Positions 42,322 to 50,342 of a stretch of 64,000 bases of DNA are shown piece after piece. Below the pieces are notes generated by a model. The model was not told the DNA's origin, made no database searches, and saw only the letters and a program-made list of their open reading frames with translations. Location: contig NZ_FOQM01000027.1 of the NCBI RefSeq assembly GCF_900113735.1, positions 44,949-108,948 on the forward strand. The letters are read 5' to 3'. Position numbers and translations under genes: made by a program. The stretch comes from Bradyrhizobium sp. Gha (GTDB lineage Bacteria; Pseudomonadota; Alphaproteobacteria; Rhizobiales; Xanthobacteraceae). Position 1 is the stretch's first letter, and every line of letters begins with the position of its first letter.

Positions 42322-44406
42322 ATGAATCGCCAACAGAAGCCGATCACCGGCTTGACGCCGAATATCACCGACATCTGCGCTCACTTGTATGCGATAGCCC
42401 CGCCCGCCCGCCCGCGCGGCTACTCACAAACCGCATGCATCGAAATTGCTTACGGTAAAGAGCCCAATCAGGCGCAGAACTTCTCCGTTTTCGAAATCGA
42501 GTATGCTGCCGAGTTCGCCGCCGCTCGAAACGAAAATGGCGACAATGTTTGGGTTGGTGCAAACATCCGCGATTGGCGCCGCGATCCACCACAGGCGCGC
42601 TCAACGGTCGATGAGTTTGGATCATCAGATTATGTGTGGTTCGATTTTGATGATCCCGGCGATGCCGAGCGCGTCGATTCAATTTTGAAGCAGAGCAACA
42701 TCCGGCTTTCTTTCGTAGTGACCACCGGGACGATCCCGCATTTGCGCATGCACGGTTACATCCGGGTAGATGACATCCGCGATGCCGCACATCAGAAGCA
42801 AATCAATTCAGCCTTGCAGCGTTTACTGAGCACCGATCCTTTAGTTATAGACTCCGGCCGTGTGATGAGGCTCGCCGGGACTATTGCCTATCCGGACAAG
42901 GACAAGCGCGAACGCGGCTACGTCTCTGAGGTCACGACATTCCACAAGTTCGACGAACCGCCGACTTATCGGGCTGAGCAGTTGCTCAAATTACTCGGTG
43001 ATAACGTTGGCGCGCAGAAGCCAGATCACCTCCAGCCTCTCGCCTCCGGCGATCTCAACGTATATGAGCGTCACGCCGCTGACCTATTGCATGCAGACGG
43101 CCGCCTCACTGAAAATGACATTCGAGAGCTGCTCCAGAAGCATGAAGGCGGGAAAGGTAAGGGTTGGCACAACGACATGCTCGCGGTGACGTGGGAGCTG
43201 ATCATTCGCGGCTATGATCCGTTTGGAATCCGCCTGATCGTTCAGAGCGCATGCAAGCACGGTTTTGATGATCGCGATATCGGACCATTGGTCGACAAGA
43301 AGTGGGCGGAATTCCACGCGCAAGACGTTAGCGCCACCAGCCAAATCAACACGCCCGCTCCAGCACCACGCTTCTTGACCTTGGCGCAATGGCGCGAGCG
43401 CGATCTGCCGACGCCGGATTATCTGATGAGCGAGGTGTTCTCGACCACCAGCCGCGCAATCCTGGCTGGGCCAACCGGCTTGGGGAAATCGAATCTGGCG
43501 ATTGCCATCGGGATGCGGATGGCTGCCGGTGCGAGATTCTTGCACTGGCTGGGACGTCGCCGGTCCACGGTTTTGTATATCGACGGCGAGATGTCGCGCC
43601 GCTTGCTCCGCGAGCGTTTGCTGAGCGAAGAGAAGCGCCTGCTCAATGAATGCAGTGAGGTTGAGAGACCTGCGATCAACATCGATGGCTTCCACGCGCT
43701 CAACACCGAGGACATAGCAAGCTTTCATCCGCTTAATACGCGCGCGGGACAAGCGAGCATCGAGCGGTTGATTGCCGATATCGAGGGCTGCGACTTCGTC
43801 ATCTTCGATAACGTGATGGCGCTGATCTCAGGACCGATGATTGATGAGGAAGCGTGGGCGCAGACCTTGCCATGGGTCAAGTCGCTGACCAAGCGCGGCA
43901 TCGGGCAGCTCTGGGTACATCACACCAACGACGAAAATAAAATCTTCGGCACCAGAACCCGCGCTTGGCAGATGGATGCCGTGATCGTGCTCACTCCGGT
44001 CGAGCGTGAGAGCACAGACATCTCGTTCGAACTGGCGTTCACGAAGGCACGCGAGCGCAGGCCTGATAACCGCAGCGACTTCGACAAGGTCGCCATCTAT
44101 CTCGCCGACGATCAATGGCTATGCGATGCCCCGCAACTGAGGAAGGCGCAGGTCTCACGGCAGGCCGAGAAATTTTACCGGGCGCTGGTCAATGTGATGG
44201 CCGGTGGCATGACCCCCAAATCCAAACGGCTGCATGGCCGCCACGCGGTTCACTCCGACGACTGGCGAACCGAATGCGTCCGCCTTGGGCTTATCGATCC
44301 GGTTGAGAAGGCCCATTCAGCCCGGACCCTGTTCGCCAAGCACCGCCGCGATCTAGTCGCTTCCGACAGGATCGCCTGCGAAGGGGAGCATTCATGGGTG
44401 CTCTGA
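42322..44406 (+). CDS. primase-helicase-like replication protein
   Basis: 694 residues. The N-terminal ~270 residues resemble archaeo-eukaryotic/RepB-type primases: DYVWFDFDDPGDAERVDSIL with a D-x-D-D catalytic-like motif, VVTTGTIPHLRMHGYIRVDD, and LVIDSGRVMRLAGTIAYPDK. A RecA-like ATPase follows with Walker A GPTGLGKSN (about residue 383), VLYIDGEMSRR and Walker B FVIFDNVMALISG, then LWVHHTNDENK. It is the element's autonomous replication initiator, comparable in layout to P4 alpha or PICI Pri-Rep. The iteron array begins 46 bp after its stop. Confidence 0.85.
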   Translation: MNRQQKPITGLTPNITDICAHLYAIAPPARPRGYSQTACIEIAYGKEPNQAQNFSVFEIEYAAEFAAARNENGDNVWVGANIRDWRRDPPQARSTVDEFGSSDYVWFDFDDPGDAERVDSILKQSNIRLSFVVTTGTIPHLRMHGYIRVDDIRDAAHQKQINSALQRLLSTDPLVIDSGRVMRLAGTIAYPDKDKRERGYVSEVTTFHKFDEPPTYRAEQLLKLLGDNVGAQKPDHLQPLASGDLNVYERHAADLLHADGRLTENDIRELLQKHEGGKGKGWHNDMLAVTWELIIRGYDPFGIRLIVQSACKHGFDDRDIGPLVDKKWAEFHAQDVSATSQINTPAPAPRFLTLAQWRERDLPTPDYLMSEVFSTTSRAILAGPTGLGKSNLAIAIGMRMAAGARFLHWLGRRRSTVLYIDGEMSRRLLRERLLSEEKRLLNECSEVERPAINIDGFHALNTEDIASFHPLNTRAGQASIERLIADIEGCDFVIFDNVMALISGPMIDEEAWAQTLPWVKSLTKRGIGQLWVHHTNDENKIFGTRTRAWQMDAVIVLTPVERESTDISFELAFTKARERRPDNRSDFDKVAIYLADDQWLCDAPQLRKAQVSRQAEKFYRALVNVMAGGMTPKSKRLHGRHAVHSDDWRTECVRLGLIDPVEKAHSARTLFAKHRRDLVASDRIACEGEHSWVL

Positions 44407-44451
44407 TGGGCCAAAACGTCAAGCGTGCTGTCTGGTTGCGGAAGGGCCTCC

Positions 44452-44580
44452 GCAACCATGCCGCAACTATGGTTTTTCGAGAAGCCCGCAACTATGCGCA
44501 ACCACGCGCAACCACCTTGCAACATGGGCGCAACCGTTGCGCAACCATCACCCGAGGACCTCCGCGCAACCATGCAACCG
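44452..44580 (+). repeat. phased GCAAC iteron array, probable replication origin
   Basis: Ten direct copies of GCAAC (mostly GCAACCA or GCAACTA) start at 44452, 44463, 44488, 44498, 44508, 44519, 44530, 44541, 44566 and 44574. Six consecutive copies are spaced 10, 10, 11, 11 and 11 bp, i.e. one helical turn. Inverted GTTGC copies flank at 44435, 44536 and 44603. Located just after the primase-helicase gene, this is the layout of satellite/plasmid iteron origins. Function inferred. Confidence 0.75.
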
Positions 44581-44596
44581 TCCCCCTAGGGGACGG
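44578..44596. repeat. perfect inverted repeat beside the iterons
   Basis: CCGTCCCC, CTA, GGGGACGG: an 8-bp stem with 3-base loop, without a T tail, immediately after the last iteron and before an inverted GGTTGC. Could be part of the origin or an operator. Confidence 0.6.
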
Positions 44597-44683
44597 TGCA
44601 ATGGTTGCGTGTCCCAGAGATCAGATAGTCGAAATCAAATGAACCGCCGCGCGCGGCGCCCAAAGTTAGAGGAGTTCCTGATC

Positions 44684-45079
44684 ATGGACATATGGATCGA
44701 TCCAACGGACGGCAGCAAGGTGCTCGGCATCATCGAGCGGCAGGATGAGGCCTTGGCGCCGGAAGCGCATCCGGAGCCCGCCTATTCGCTGCAGGCGGCC
44801 GGTCTGGTGAATGCGGCGCCCACCATCGGCAAGGGCAAGTATTTCCGCATCCTGTCCCGCGATCCCCGAGCCGTTCGCTCGCGTACCACCCGCGCACGGC
44901 AGAGGGACGGCTTGGCCTCGCTGGCGCTGGACGTGCACGAGCACGACCTCGCCAAGTCGCTGATCGCGTCGGGCCGGGATGAGGATCAGGTGCTGAAACC
45001 CACCGTGGTCAAGCACGCGCTGGAGCAGGTGATCCGGGACTGGATCGAGCGCTGGAAGCCGTTCTGGCCTAAGGAGTAG
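44684..45079 (+). CDS. hypothetical satellite protein (131 aa)
   Basis: Starts MDIWIDPTDGSKVLGIIERQ; central LQAAGLVNAAPTIGKGKYFR; ends IRDWIERWKPFWPKE. GAGGAG nine bases ahead favours ATG 44684, although an in-frame ATG at 44639 exists. Soluble, basic. Between the putative origin and the capsid gene; no family recognised. Confidence 0.6.
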   Translation: MDIWIDPTDGSKVLGIIERQDEALAPEAHPEPAYSLQAAGLVNAAPTIGKGKYFRILSRDPRAVRSRTTRARQRDGLASLALDVHEHDLAKSLIASGRDEDQVLKPTVVKHALEQVIRDWIERWKPFWPKE

Positions 45080-45130
45080 TCCTGCAACGCGTGACGCTGC
45101 TATAGGCCGCGCCGGGCCTACGTTGCCCGG

Positions 45131-46181
45131 ATGAGCACCCTTCGCAAACCATTGGTCCCAGAAGACCTCCACCGCCCCTCCCGCGCGCTCTCGATCTCCC
45201 GCGCCGTCGTCGGCATCGGCCGACATCAGGAACTGCGCGCCGCCGCTGCCTTCGTCAACGCCCAATGGGGCGATGCGCACGCGGCAAAGATCGTCGAGAA
45301 GACCGCCGTTGTGCCTGCCGACCGCAGCAACCTCACGCTGTTCAGCTCGACCACGATCTCGACGCTGTTGGACATCTTGGGACCGGACAAGGCATTCTCT
45401 CAATTGGTCCCGCGCTGCATTCCGGTGACGTTCGACAGCTACAACGCGGTGACCGTGCCCGGCATCGTGTCGGACGCCAGCGGTCAACTTCGTTGCGGAA
45501 GCCGCGCCGATCAAAGTCGTGCAGCATGACTTGTCGACCGGCGCGACGTTGACCGCCGGACACAAGCTCGCGCTGATCTCGGTGCTGACGCGCGAAGTGA
45601 TCGAAGTCACCAATGCCGACGCGCTCGTGCGCGTCAAGCTCGCCGAAGATCTTTCGCTCGGTCTCGAAACGCTGATGCTCGATGACGTGGCTGCGAGCAC
45701 GACGCGTCCGGCAGGTCTGCGCAACGGCGTCAACAAGACGACGGCCACGGCGGGCGGCTCTTTGAACGCGATGTTGACCGATCTGTCGACGCTGGCAGGC
45801 AAGGTCGCGGCGGTCGGTGGCGGTGATGTGGTGTTCATCGCAGATGCGACCACGGTGACGAAAGTCAAAATTCTCGCACCGCTGTTTCCCTATCCGATAT
45901 GGGCGAGCGGCGGCGTTGCCGATGGCACGGTGATCGCGATTGCGCCGCGCGCGCTGTGCATCAGCGGCTCTAGCGATGCGCCGCGCATCTCGGTTTCCAA
46001 TGAAGCGGTTTTGCATATGGAAGATGCCGTGCCGCTCCCGATCAGCACTGCATCGAGCATGCCGTTTCCTGTGAAAAGCCTCTATCAGACGGATTGCGCG
46101 GCGGTCCGCATCATCTGTTCTGACGTTGCGTGGGGATGGCGCGGCGCGGGCTGCGCCTATACGGATTCAATTTCGTGGTGA
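45131..46181 (+). pseudogene. HK97-type phage major capsid protein, +1 frameshift
   Basis: Part one (45131 to about 45482) reads MSTLRKPLVPEDLHRPSRAL and later VPRCIPVTFDSYNAVTVPGI, then VSDAS. Shifting one base at about 45483 gives VNFVAEAAPIKVVQHDLSTG, LTAGHKLALISVLTREVIEV and near the end SSMPFPVKSLYQTDCAAVRI. The joined sequence has the HK97-capsid order and about 350 residues. An extra G (AGCGGTC) breaks it. No protease, portal or tail genes accompany it. Sequencing error or true decay cannot be separated here. Confidence 0.75.
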
Positions 46182-46185
46182 TCGC

Positions 46186-46650
46186 ATGAACGAAATCATC
46201 GACCGCGCCCGCGAAACACTTGATCGGCTCGGTGACATCGAGGCCGACATGATCGCTCGTCGTGAGCGTCGAGCGCTGCACGGCGATGGCGAGATGTGGC
46301 GAGTGCCGGAAGAGCGCAACAACGTGCGCAAGCAGAACACGTCGCGGCTGATCATCAAGACGCGCGAGGACGCGTTGGTCGAGACGCCAGAACCGCACCA
46401 AGTAGATCGCGCTGAGCTGATGGACTTCGCCGATGCGGTCGGTGAGACCACCGGCAAGCTGGAGAAGATGATCCGCCAAGCGGGTACGGCGCAGGATGAA
46501 GCGCTCGGCGCGCTGCGTGACGAGATGGTTGCGCTGATCGAAGATGTGAGAGCCGATCTACAGGGACAGCTCGATGCATTGGAAAGCGATCTGCTTGATC
46601 GCGGCGCGAATGTCACCGCATTGAAGAGGCGCGCTAATGTCAAAACGTGA
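46186..46650 (+). CDS. coiled-coil hypothetical protein (154 aa)
   Basis: Starts MNEIIDRARETLDRLGDIEA, with DALVETPEPHQVDRAELMDF centrally and a long heptad-like region (ETTGKLEKMIRQAGTAQDEA; EMVALIEDVRADLQGQLDAL). Four bp after the capsid stop. Probably a structural or scaffold-like protein by position, but no family match is claimed. Its end overlaps the next gene by 14 bp. Confidence 0.6.
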   Translation: MNEIIDRARETLDRLGDIEADMIARRERRALHGDGEMWRVPEERNNVRKQNTSRLIIKTREDALVETPEPHQVDRAELMDFADAVGETTGKLEKMIRQAGTAQDEALGALRDEMVALIEDVRADLQGQLDALESDLLDRGANVTALKRRANVKT

Positions 46651-46933
46651 AGAAGAAATTGCCGAACAGTTGTGGGAAGTGAAGCTTCCGACGCGCGCAT
46701 CAATGCTGATCTTGACGATTGCGATGATGAACGAAGGTCCCGCTTTTGTCGGCGCAACGCTCGGCGTTGTAGAAACGCTTAGTCAATCGTTCGGACAGCG
46801 CCAACGTCTCGAATTTGTCGAGCGACTGCGCGATCTGGCTGATCGACTCGAGAGGCAGGAGCTAGCTGGGGCCAGGGGGCGGTTCAAGAATGCTTTGCCG
46901 GGTCCTTCGCCCGACGCGTCGGGGCGAAGTTAA
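46637..46933 (+). CDS. hypothetical satellite protein (98 aa)
   Basis: Starts MSKREEEIAEQLWEVKLPTR, then ASMLILTIAMMNEGPAFVGA (hydrophobic, possibly amphipathic) and a helical tail RQRLEFVERLRDLADRLERQ. It overlaps the preceding gene in another frame, so coupled translation is likely. Function unknown. Confidence 0.55.
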   Translation: MSKREEEIAEQLWEVKLPTRASMLILTIAMMNEGPAFVGATLGVVETLSQSFGQRQRLEFVERLRDLADRLERQELAGARGRFKNALPGPSPDASGRS

Positions 46934-46969
46934 TTCCAACGTGTCGAAAGCTGTTAATATCGAAACCTC

Positions 46970-47386
46970 ATGCCACGAAGAAGCGCCGCTGAACTATCGG
47001 TCGTGACCGGCATCGGAAGCCGGGCAAACCGGCTGCGACCGCCACCAACCTTGAACGAAACCGAGCGGACCATTTTCATCGAGATCATCAACAGCACCAA
47101 CCCGCAACATTTCGTGCGCAGCGACTTGCCCTTACTGGTGCGCTATTGCGAGGCGCACGCGCTCTGTGAGCAGGCCGCCAATGAGCTTAAGGCAGGCGGG
47201 GCTGTGATCGGCGGTCGCCCATCACCATGGCTCGCGGTTGCAGAAAAGAGCAACCGCAATGTGGTTGCGTTGTCGATGCGGCTGAGGCTCAGCCCGCAGG
47301 CCCGGCAGCCCAACAATCCATCGCGGAAGGCGGCTGCTGGTGTCAGTGCCTACGAGTTGATGGAGGGTGATGATGACACCCGATGA
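46970..47386 (+). CDS. terS: phage terminase small subunit (P27-like)
   Basis: 138 residues: MPRRSAAELSVVTGIGSRAN, RLRPPPTLNETERTIFIEII, HFVRSDLPLLVRYCEAHALC, and VVALSMRLRLSPQARQPN. Order and spacing fit P27-family small terminases, which select DNA for packaging. No large terminase is present, so packaging would need a helper's large subunit, as in PICIs. The 3' end overlaps the next gene. Confidence 0.82.
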   Translation: MPRRSAAELSVVTGIGSRANRLRPPPTLNETERTIFIEIINSTNPQHFVRSDLPLLVRYCEAHALCEQAANELKAGGAVIGGRPSPWLAVAEKSNRNVVALSMRLRLSPQARQPNNPSRKAAAGVSAYELMEGDDDTR

Positions 47387-47741
47387 TCTCGATAAGGCAG
47401 CCCTCGAACTCGCGATGCAGATGGCACCACGCCTCGAAGCAGGACGCGGCGCACAGCTCGACGCGATGCTGGCGGGCGGCGAACCGTGGCTTACGGTCGC
47501 GCAGTTCGCGGCGTATTGCTGCCAGACGGAGAACCTGCATCTGAAGCCGTGGGAAACCCCGCCGGTGTGGATCGATGACCCGGATGATCCCGATGCAGGC
47601 GCATATAACCCGCAACCGCATGACGGCCGCCGCGAAGCGGCGAAGTTGCGGCGTCAGATGCGGAAGCTCGGCATCTCGGAGTGGCACCCCGATCCGATCG
47701 CGGCGATCGAGGCGGCGAAGTGCGCTAACGAAAAGGGCTAA
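47373..47741 (+). CDS. hypothetical satellite protein (122 aa)
   Basis: Starts MTPDDLDKAALELAMQMAPR; central WLTVAQFAAYCCQTENLHLK; tail GRREAAKLRRQMRKLGISEW. GGAGG six bases upstream favours the third of three clustered starts. It overlaps terS by 14 bp and meets the OLD gene tail-to-tail (4-bp overlap). Often seen next to terS in phage-like elements from memory, but no function is known. Confidence 0.6.
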   Translation: MTPDDLDKAALELAMQMAPRLEAGRGAQLDAMLAGGEPWLTVAQFAAYCCQTENLHLKPWETPPVWIDDPDDPDAGAYNPQPHDGRREAAKLRRQMRKLGISEWHPDPIAAIEAAKCANEKG

Positions 47742-49708
47742 TCGGCTTGGATTGCTGAGTTGACGGACGCAAAGAGCTTTTCAGCCCGGTCCAAGGTTTC
47801 GTTCACTGACTGCGTCGTTGCTTCGAGCGTAGCTAGGTTGCGGATCAACCAAGCTGAAGGGGTGAAGTGATCGAATATCGGTAAGGGCTCTGGAAGAACT
47901 TTGAACGCTGCTTCCGCTTTCTTAACGAGCCGCACCGTACCGGTGTCCGCCTTGTCCAAGGTTGAACCTGTAAGCTGATATTTTGCAGGGAGGGTGTACG
48001 CCTCGTTTACGATTTCGGCGAACAATCCGATTTCAAATAGGTCCTCAATATCGGATTCGGCCTTGCCGGTGAAATCGGCGATAGTGAATACCTTGCCAGC
48101 GCGTAATATCTCGCTTTTGCGGAGTTCTTCTATTTTTTTGGTGTCTTGTTTAGTTTGATCGGCGAGCACGGCGATATCGAGCTTGTTACCGCCGAACAGT
48201 GATACGAAGGCGCGAACATTTCCGATTCCACCAGCGGGACACATGGTCCACCTGGTATCCAGCCCGGTACGCTTGCGTGCCTTCAGTGCAGACGACAGGG
48301 CTTGCAGGTAAAGGATGTCCGACGCGCCCTCGACTAGAAGGGTGTGCTTTCCGATGAAGAGTGATTGGGTGATTTCGTAACCCAAGGCTCCCTGCAGAGG
48401 AAAGAGAGTGTCGGGGTCGCGCGTCAGAATATCTTCACGCACCTTAGTTCCGAGTGGGACGCGACGTGTACCTTTCAGCTCCACTTGATCTTCAACCACG
48501 CGGACGGCGGTCAGCTTGTCCGGTGCGACCATGAACGGAGAGTGGGTCGAGTAGACAATCTGGTGATAGGGGGCCAACTTCTCCTCAAAGTACCGAAGCA
48601 GATCGCCTTGTGCCTTGCCGTGTAGCGTCAAGCCGGGTTCGTCGAGGAGGAGCACCACCGGCGTTGCATCATCTTTCACTTGGGCAAATTTCACTAGAAA
48701 TGAGAAGAACCAGACGAATCCGGCGCTGCGCTCGGAAAACGGCGTGTCTACGCGATGCAGCGCATTGTAAATGCGCGCGCGACCGATGATGTTTTCGTTG
48801 AGTGGGGGCTTATCCTGCGGTCTGGCTGGGTCAATTGTCACCACTACCGACAGGTCGGGATTCTGCGTCCAAAATTCCAGTATCTGGTCGGTGATATTAT
48901 TCGAAGCGGCTTGTAGTTTTGCGTTGAATGTCTCGTATGTGCCGACAGTTAAAATCTCGTCCAGAGGAACTCCGGCATACTCCAAAAACTCCATGAACAA
49001 TCGGGCGCCGCTGTTCTCGTCCTTAAAGATTTCGTTGTTGCTCTTCCACGTTTTTAGAAAGTCCAGGCGGACGGCGCCGTCCATGCGGTCGTAATTGGAG
49101 AAGTACATGAACTTCGGGAAGTAAGTTTCTAGAATCGAGTACATCAGCGCATGAAAGGACGCGTGCGGTTTAATCCACTTCAGAAGCGCTGTCTGATCCT
49201 CAGTCAGTTCCGGAATCGTGGCGATCTTTGCAGCGAGATCACTGAGGTCATCGGCTCCCTTTAGCCCGGCCAGTTGTTCCGGATTGAAGTCGCGACCATT
49301 GAGCAGATGTGCAACAGCTTTTTTGTTGTCGATTTCGAATTTCCATTCGGGCTTGGAATTGTAGCGACGGCTAATCTCGATAACCGGGGATTTGAGCGCT
49401 TTGTCCCCAAGCACGTCGCGTACGTCTCCGATCTCTTCATCAGTTAGTTTCCACTTGGTCTGGATCGCGATAGCTTCTTCGCCCTTATGTCGTTGCGAGT
49501 ATGCAGTGAGGTGGCGCCGGGGGTAGTCCCGTTCTTTGTCGAAGACGACGGGCGTGCTCGGGTGCGGGTTCAGGGCGGCGAGCGCGAGTAGAATGGCGCT
49601 CTTACCGGCTTCATTCTTGCCGACCAAGCAGGTGATATTTTCAAGCGAAAAAGATTCCGAGTCTTCAGCGGACCGAAAATTCGTGACGTGAGCCTCAATC
49701 AATTTCAT
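47738..49708 (-). CDS. OLD-family ATPase/TOPRIM nuclease (probable defence gene)
   Basis: 656 residues. N-terminal ABC-type ATPase: HVTNFRSAEDSE, Walker A GKNEAGKS (about residue 30), signature FSERSAGFVWFFSF, Walker B VVLLLDEPGLTLH (about 353), H-loop IVYSTHSPFM. C-terminal TOPRIM-like part: TLLVEGASDILYLQAL (about 456) and LDIAVLADQTKQDT (about 512). This is the OLD layout, known from P2 Old and GajA as anti-phage nucleases. No UvrD-like partner is adjacent, so it resembles stand-alone class 1. Base composition is less GC-rich than neighbours. Cargo at the attR end. Confidence 0.85.
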   Translation of the reverse strand: MKLIEAHVTNFRSAEDSESFSLENITCLVGKNEAGKSAILLALAALNPHPSTPVVFDKERDYPRRHLTAYSQRHKGEEAIAIQTKWKLTDEEIGDVRDVLGDKALKSPVIEISRRYNSKPEWKFEIDNKKAVAHLLNGRDFNPEQLAGLKGADDLSDLAAKIATIPELTEDQTALLKWIKPHASFHALMYSILETYFPKFMYFSNYDRMDGAVRLDFLKTWKSNNEIFKDENSGARLFMEFLEYAGVPLDEILTVGTYETFNAKLQAASNNITDQILEFWTQNPDLSVVVTIDPARPQDKPPLNENIIGRARIYNALHRVDTPFSERSAGFVWFFSFLVKFAQVKDDATPVVLLLDEPGLTLHGKAQGDLLRYFEEKLAPYHQIVYSTHSPFMVAPDKLTAVRVVEDQVELKGTRRVPLGTKVREDILTRDPDTLFPLQGALGYEITQSLFIGKHTLLVEGASDILYLQALSSALKARKRTGLDTRWTMCPAGGIGNVRAFVSLFGGNKLDIAVLADQTKQDTKKIEELRKSEILRAGKVFTIADFTGKAESDIEDLFEIGLFAEIVNEAYTLPAKYQLTGSTLDKADTGTVRLVKKAEAAFKVLPEPLPIFDHFTPSAWLIRNLATLEATTQSVNETLDRAEKLFASVNSAIQAD

Positions 49709-49997
49709 TCAAAAACCCCCTGCGAATCACGGCGTGGAAGGGGACACAATGCAGGGTAGCAACACGAGAAATAAACCGCCCACCGCACCTATTCACAGGT
49801 GAAAGCGAGGGACCGAGCCCCCCTTTTGGCGGCGGGGCGGATCCCAGGAATGCAGGGCCGGGAAGTACCGCTCGACGAACGCCAAAAGTAGAAAATTTTG
49901 TTGCTGATTAACTGCTGATTAAATACTTGCGGAAGTTGAGCATAACCAGTTCGTCTAGTAGACGTCTAAGTTAACGACTTGCTCTTCCTCGGGTTTT

Positions 49998-50073
49998 TGG
50001 TGAGCGCGCTGGGGCTCGAACCCAGGACCCCGTGATTAAAAGTCACGTGCTCTACCGGCTGAGCTACGCGCTC
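49998..50073 (-). tRNA. tRNA-Lys (UUU)
   Basis: Minus strand begins GAGCGCGTAGCTCAGCCGGT and ends in an encoded CCA. Acceptor GAGCGCG pairs with CGCGCTC; D arm AGCTC-AGCCGGTAGA; anticodon loop CTTTTAA gives UUU; T arm has GGTTCGA. 76 nt with CCA. Its 3' 46 bp are duplicated at 39427 and form attR of the element. Confidence 0.95.
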
Positions 50074-50342
50074 CCATGGCCGCTGATGGCTTTAGTGATC
50101 GACCGCCATCGTCTCGGTCATTTGGAAAAGCATGTCTTGCCGCCACGCTGATTTGGCATTGCGGGGAAAACCGGATGATCCGGGTCATGCTTTCGGCCCG
50201 CGCTGTGTAGGGGCATGGGACATGGAGGTCAATAGCGCGAATGGCTGCCGCGGATAGCGGTACGAGCGGGGATTCTGCTGCGGTTTCTACCGCTTAGCGA
50301 AAGACCTTCACCTCGGTTGGCGGTTCGTCATCCACGTCGAAG

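Larger units (their letters stand above)
39427..50043. mobile_element. tRNA-Lys-integrated phage-satellite-like element (10.6 kb)
   Basis: Bounded by 46-bp direct repeats. Inside, in order on plus: tyrosine integrase, AlpA-like HTH, terminator, DUF3102-like protein, primase-helicase, iteron array, hypothetical gene, frameshifted major capsid gene, two small genes, small terminase, one small gene; then an OLD-family gene on minus at the right end. No large terminase, portal or tail genes, and no conjugation genes. The int-alpA-rep-ori-packaging order is that of P4/PICI-like satellites that parasitise helper phages; the capsid gene recalls capsid-forming PICIs. Classification is inference. Confidence 0.85.

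Noticed and set aside
44452..44603. GCAAC repeats as a CRISPR array
   Set aside because: Units are only 5-9 bp with 10-11 bp period and no spacers; no cas genes. Iterons fit better.
45470..45500. Programmed frameshift in the capsid gene
   Set aside because: No slippery heptamer or stop-associated shift signal at the joint; a simple extra G explains it.
44666..45868. 400-aa minus-strand frame across the capsid region
   Set aside because: The plus frames have phage-capsid character and the flanking genes are all plus; the minus frame has no motif or ribosome site.
47738..49708. Gabija system (GajA-GajB)
   Set aside because: No UvrD-like helicase gene beside the OLD-type gene.
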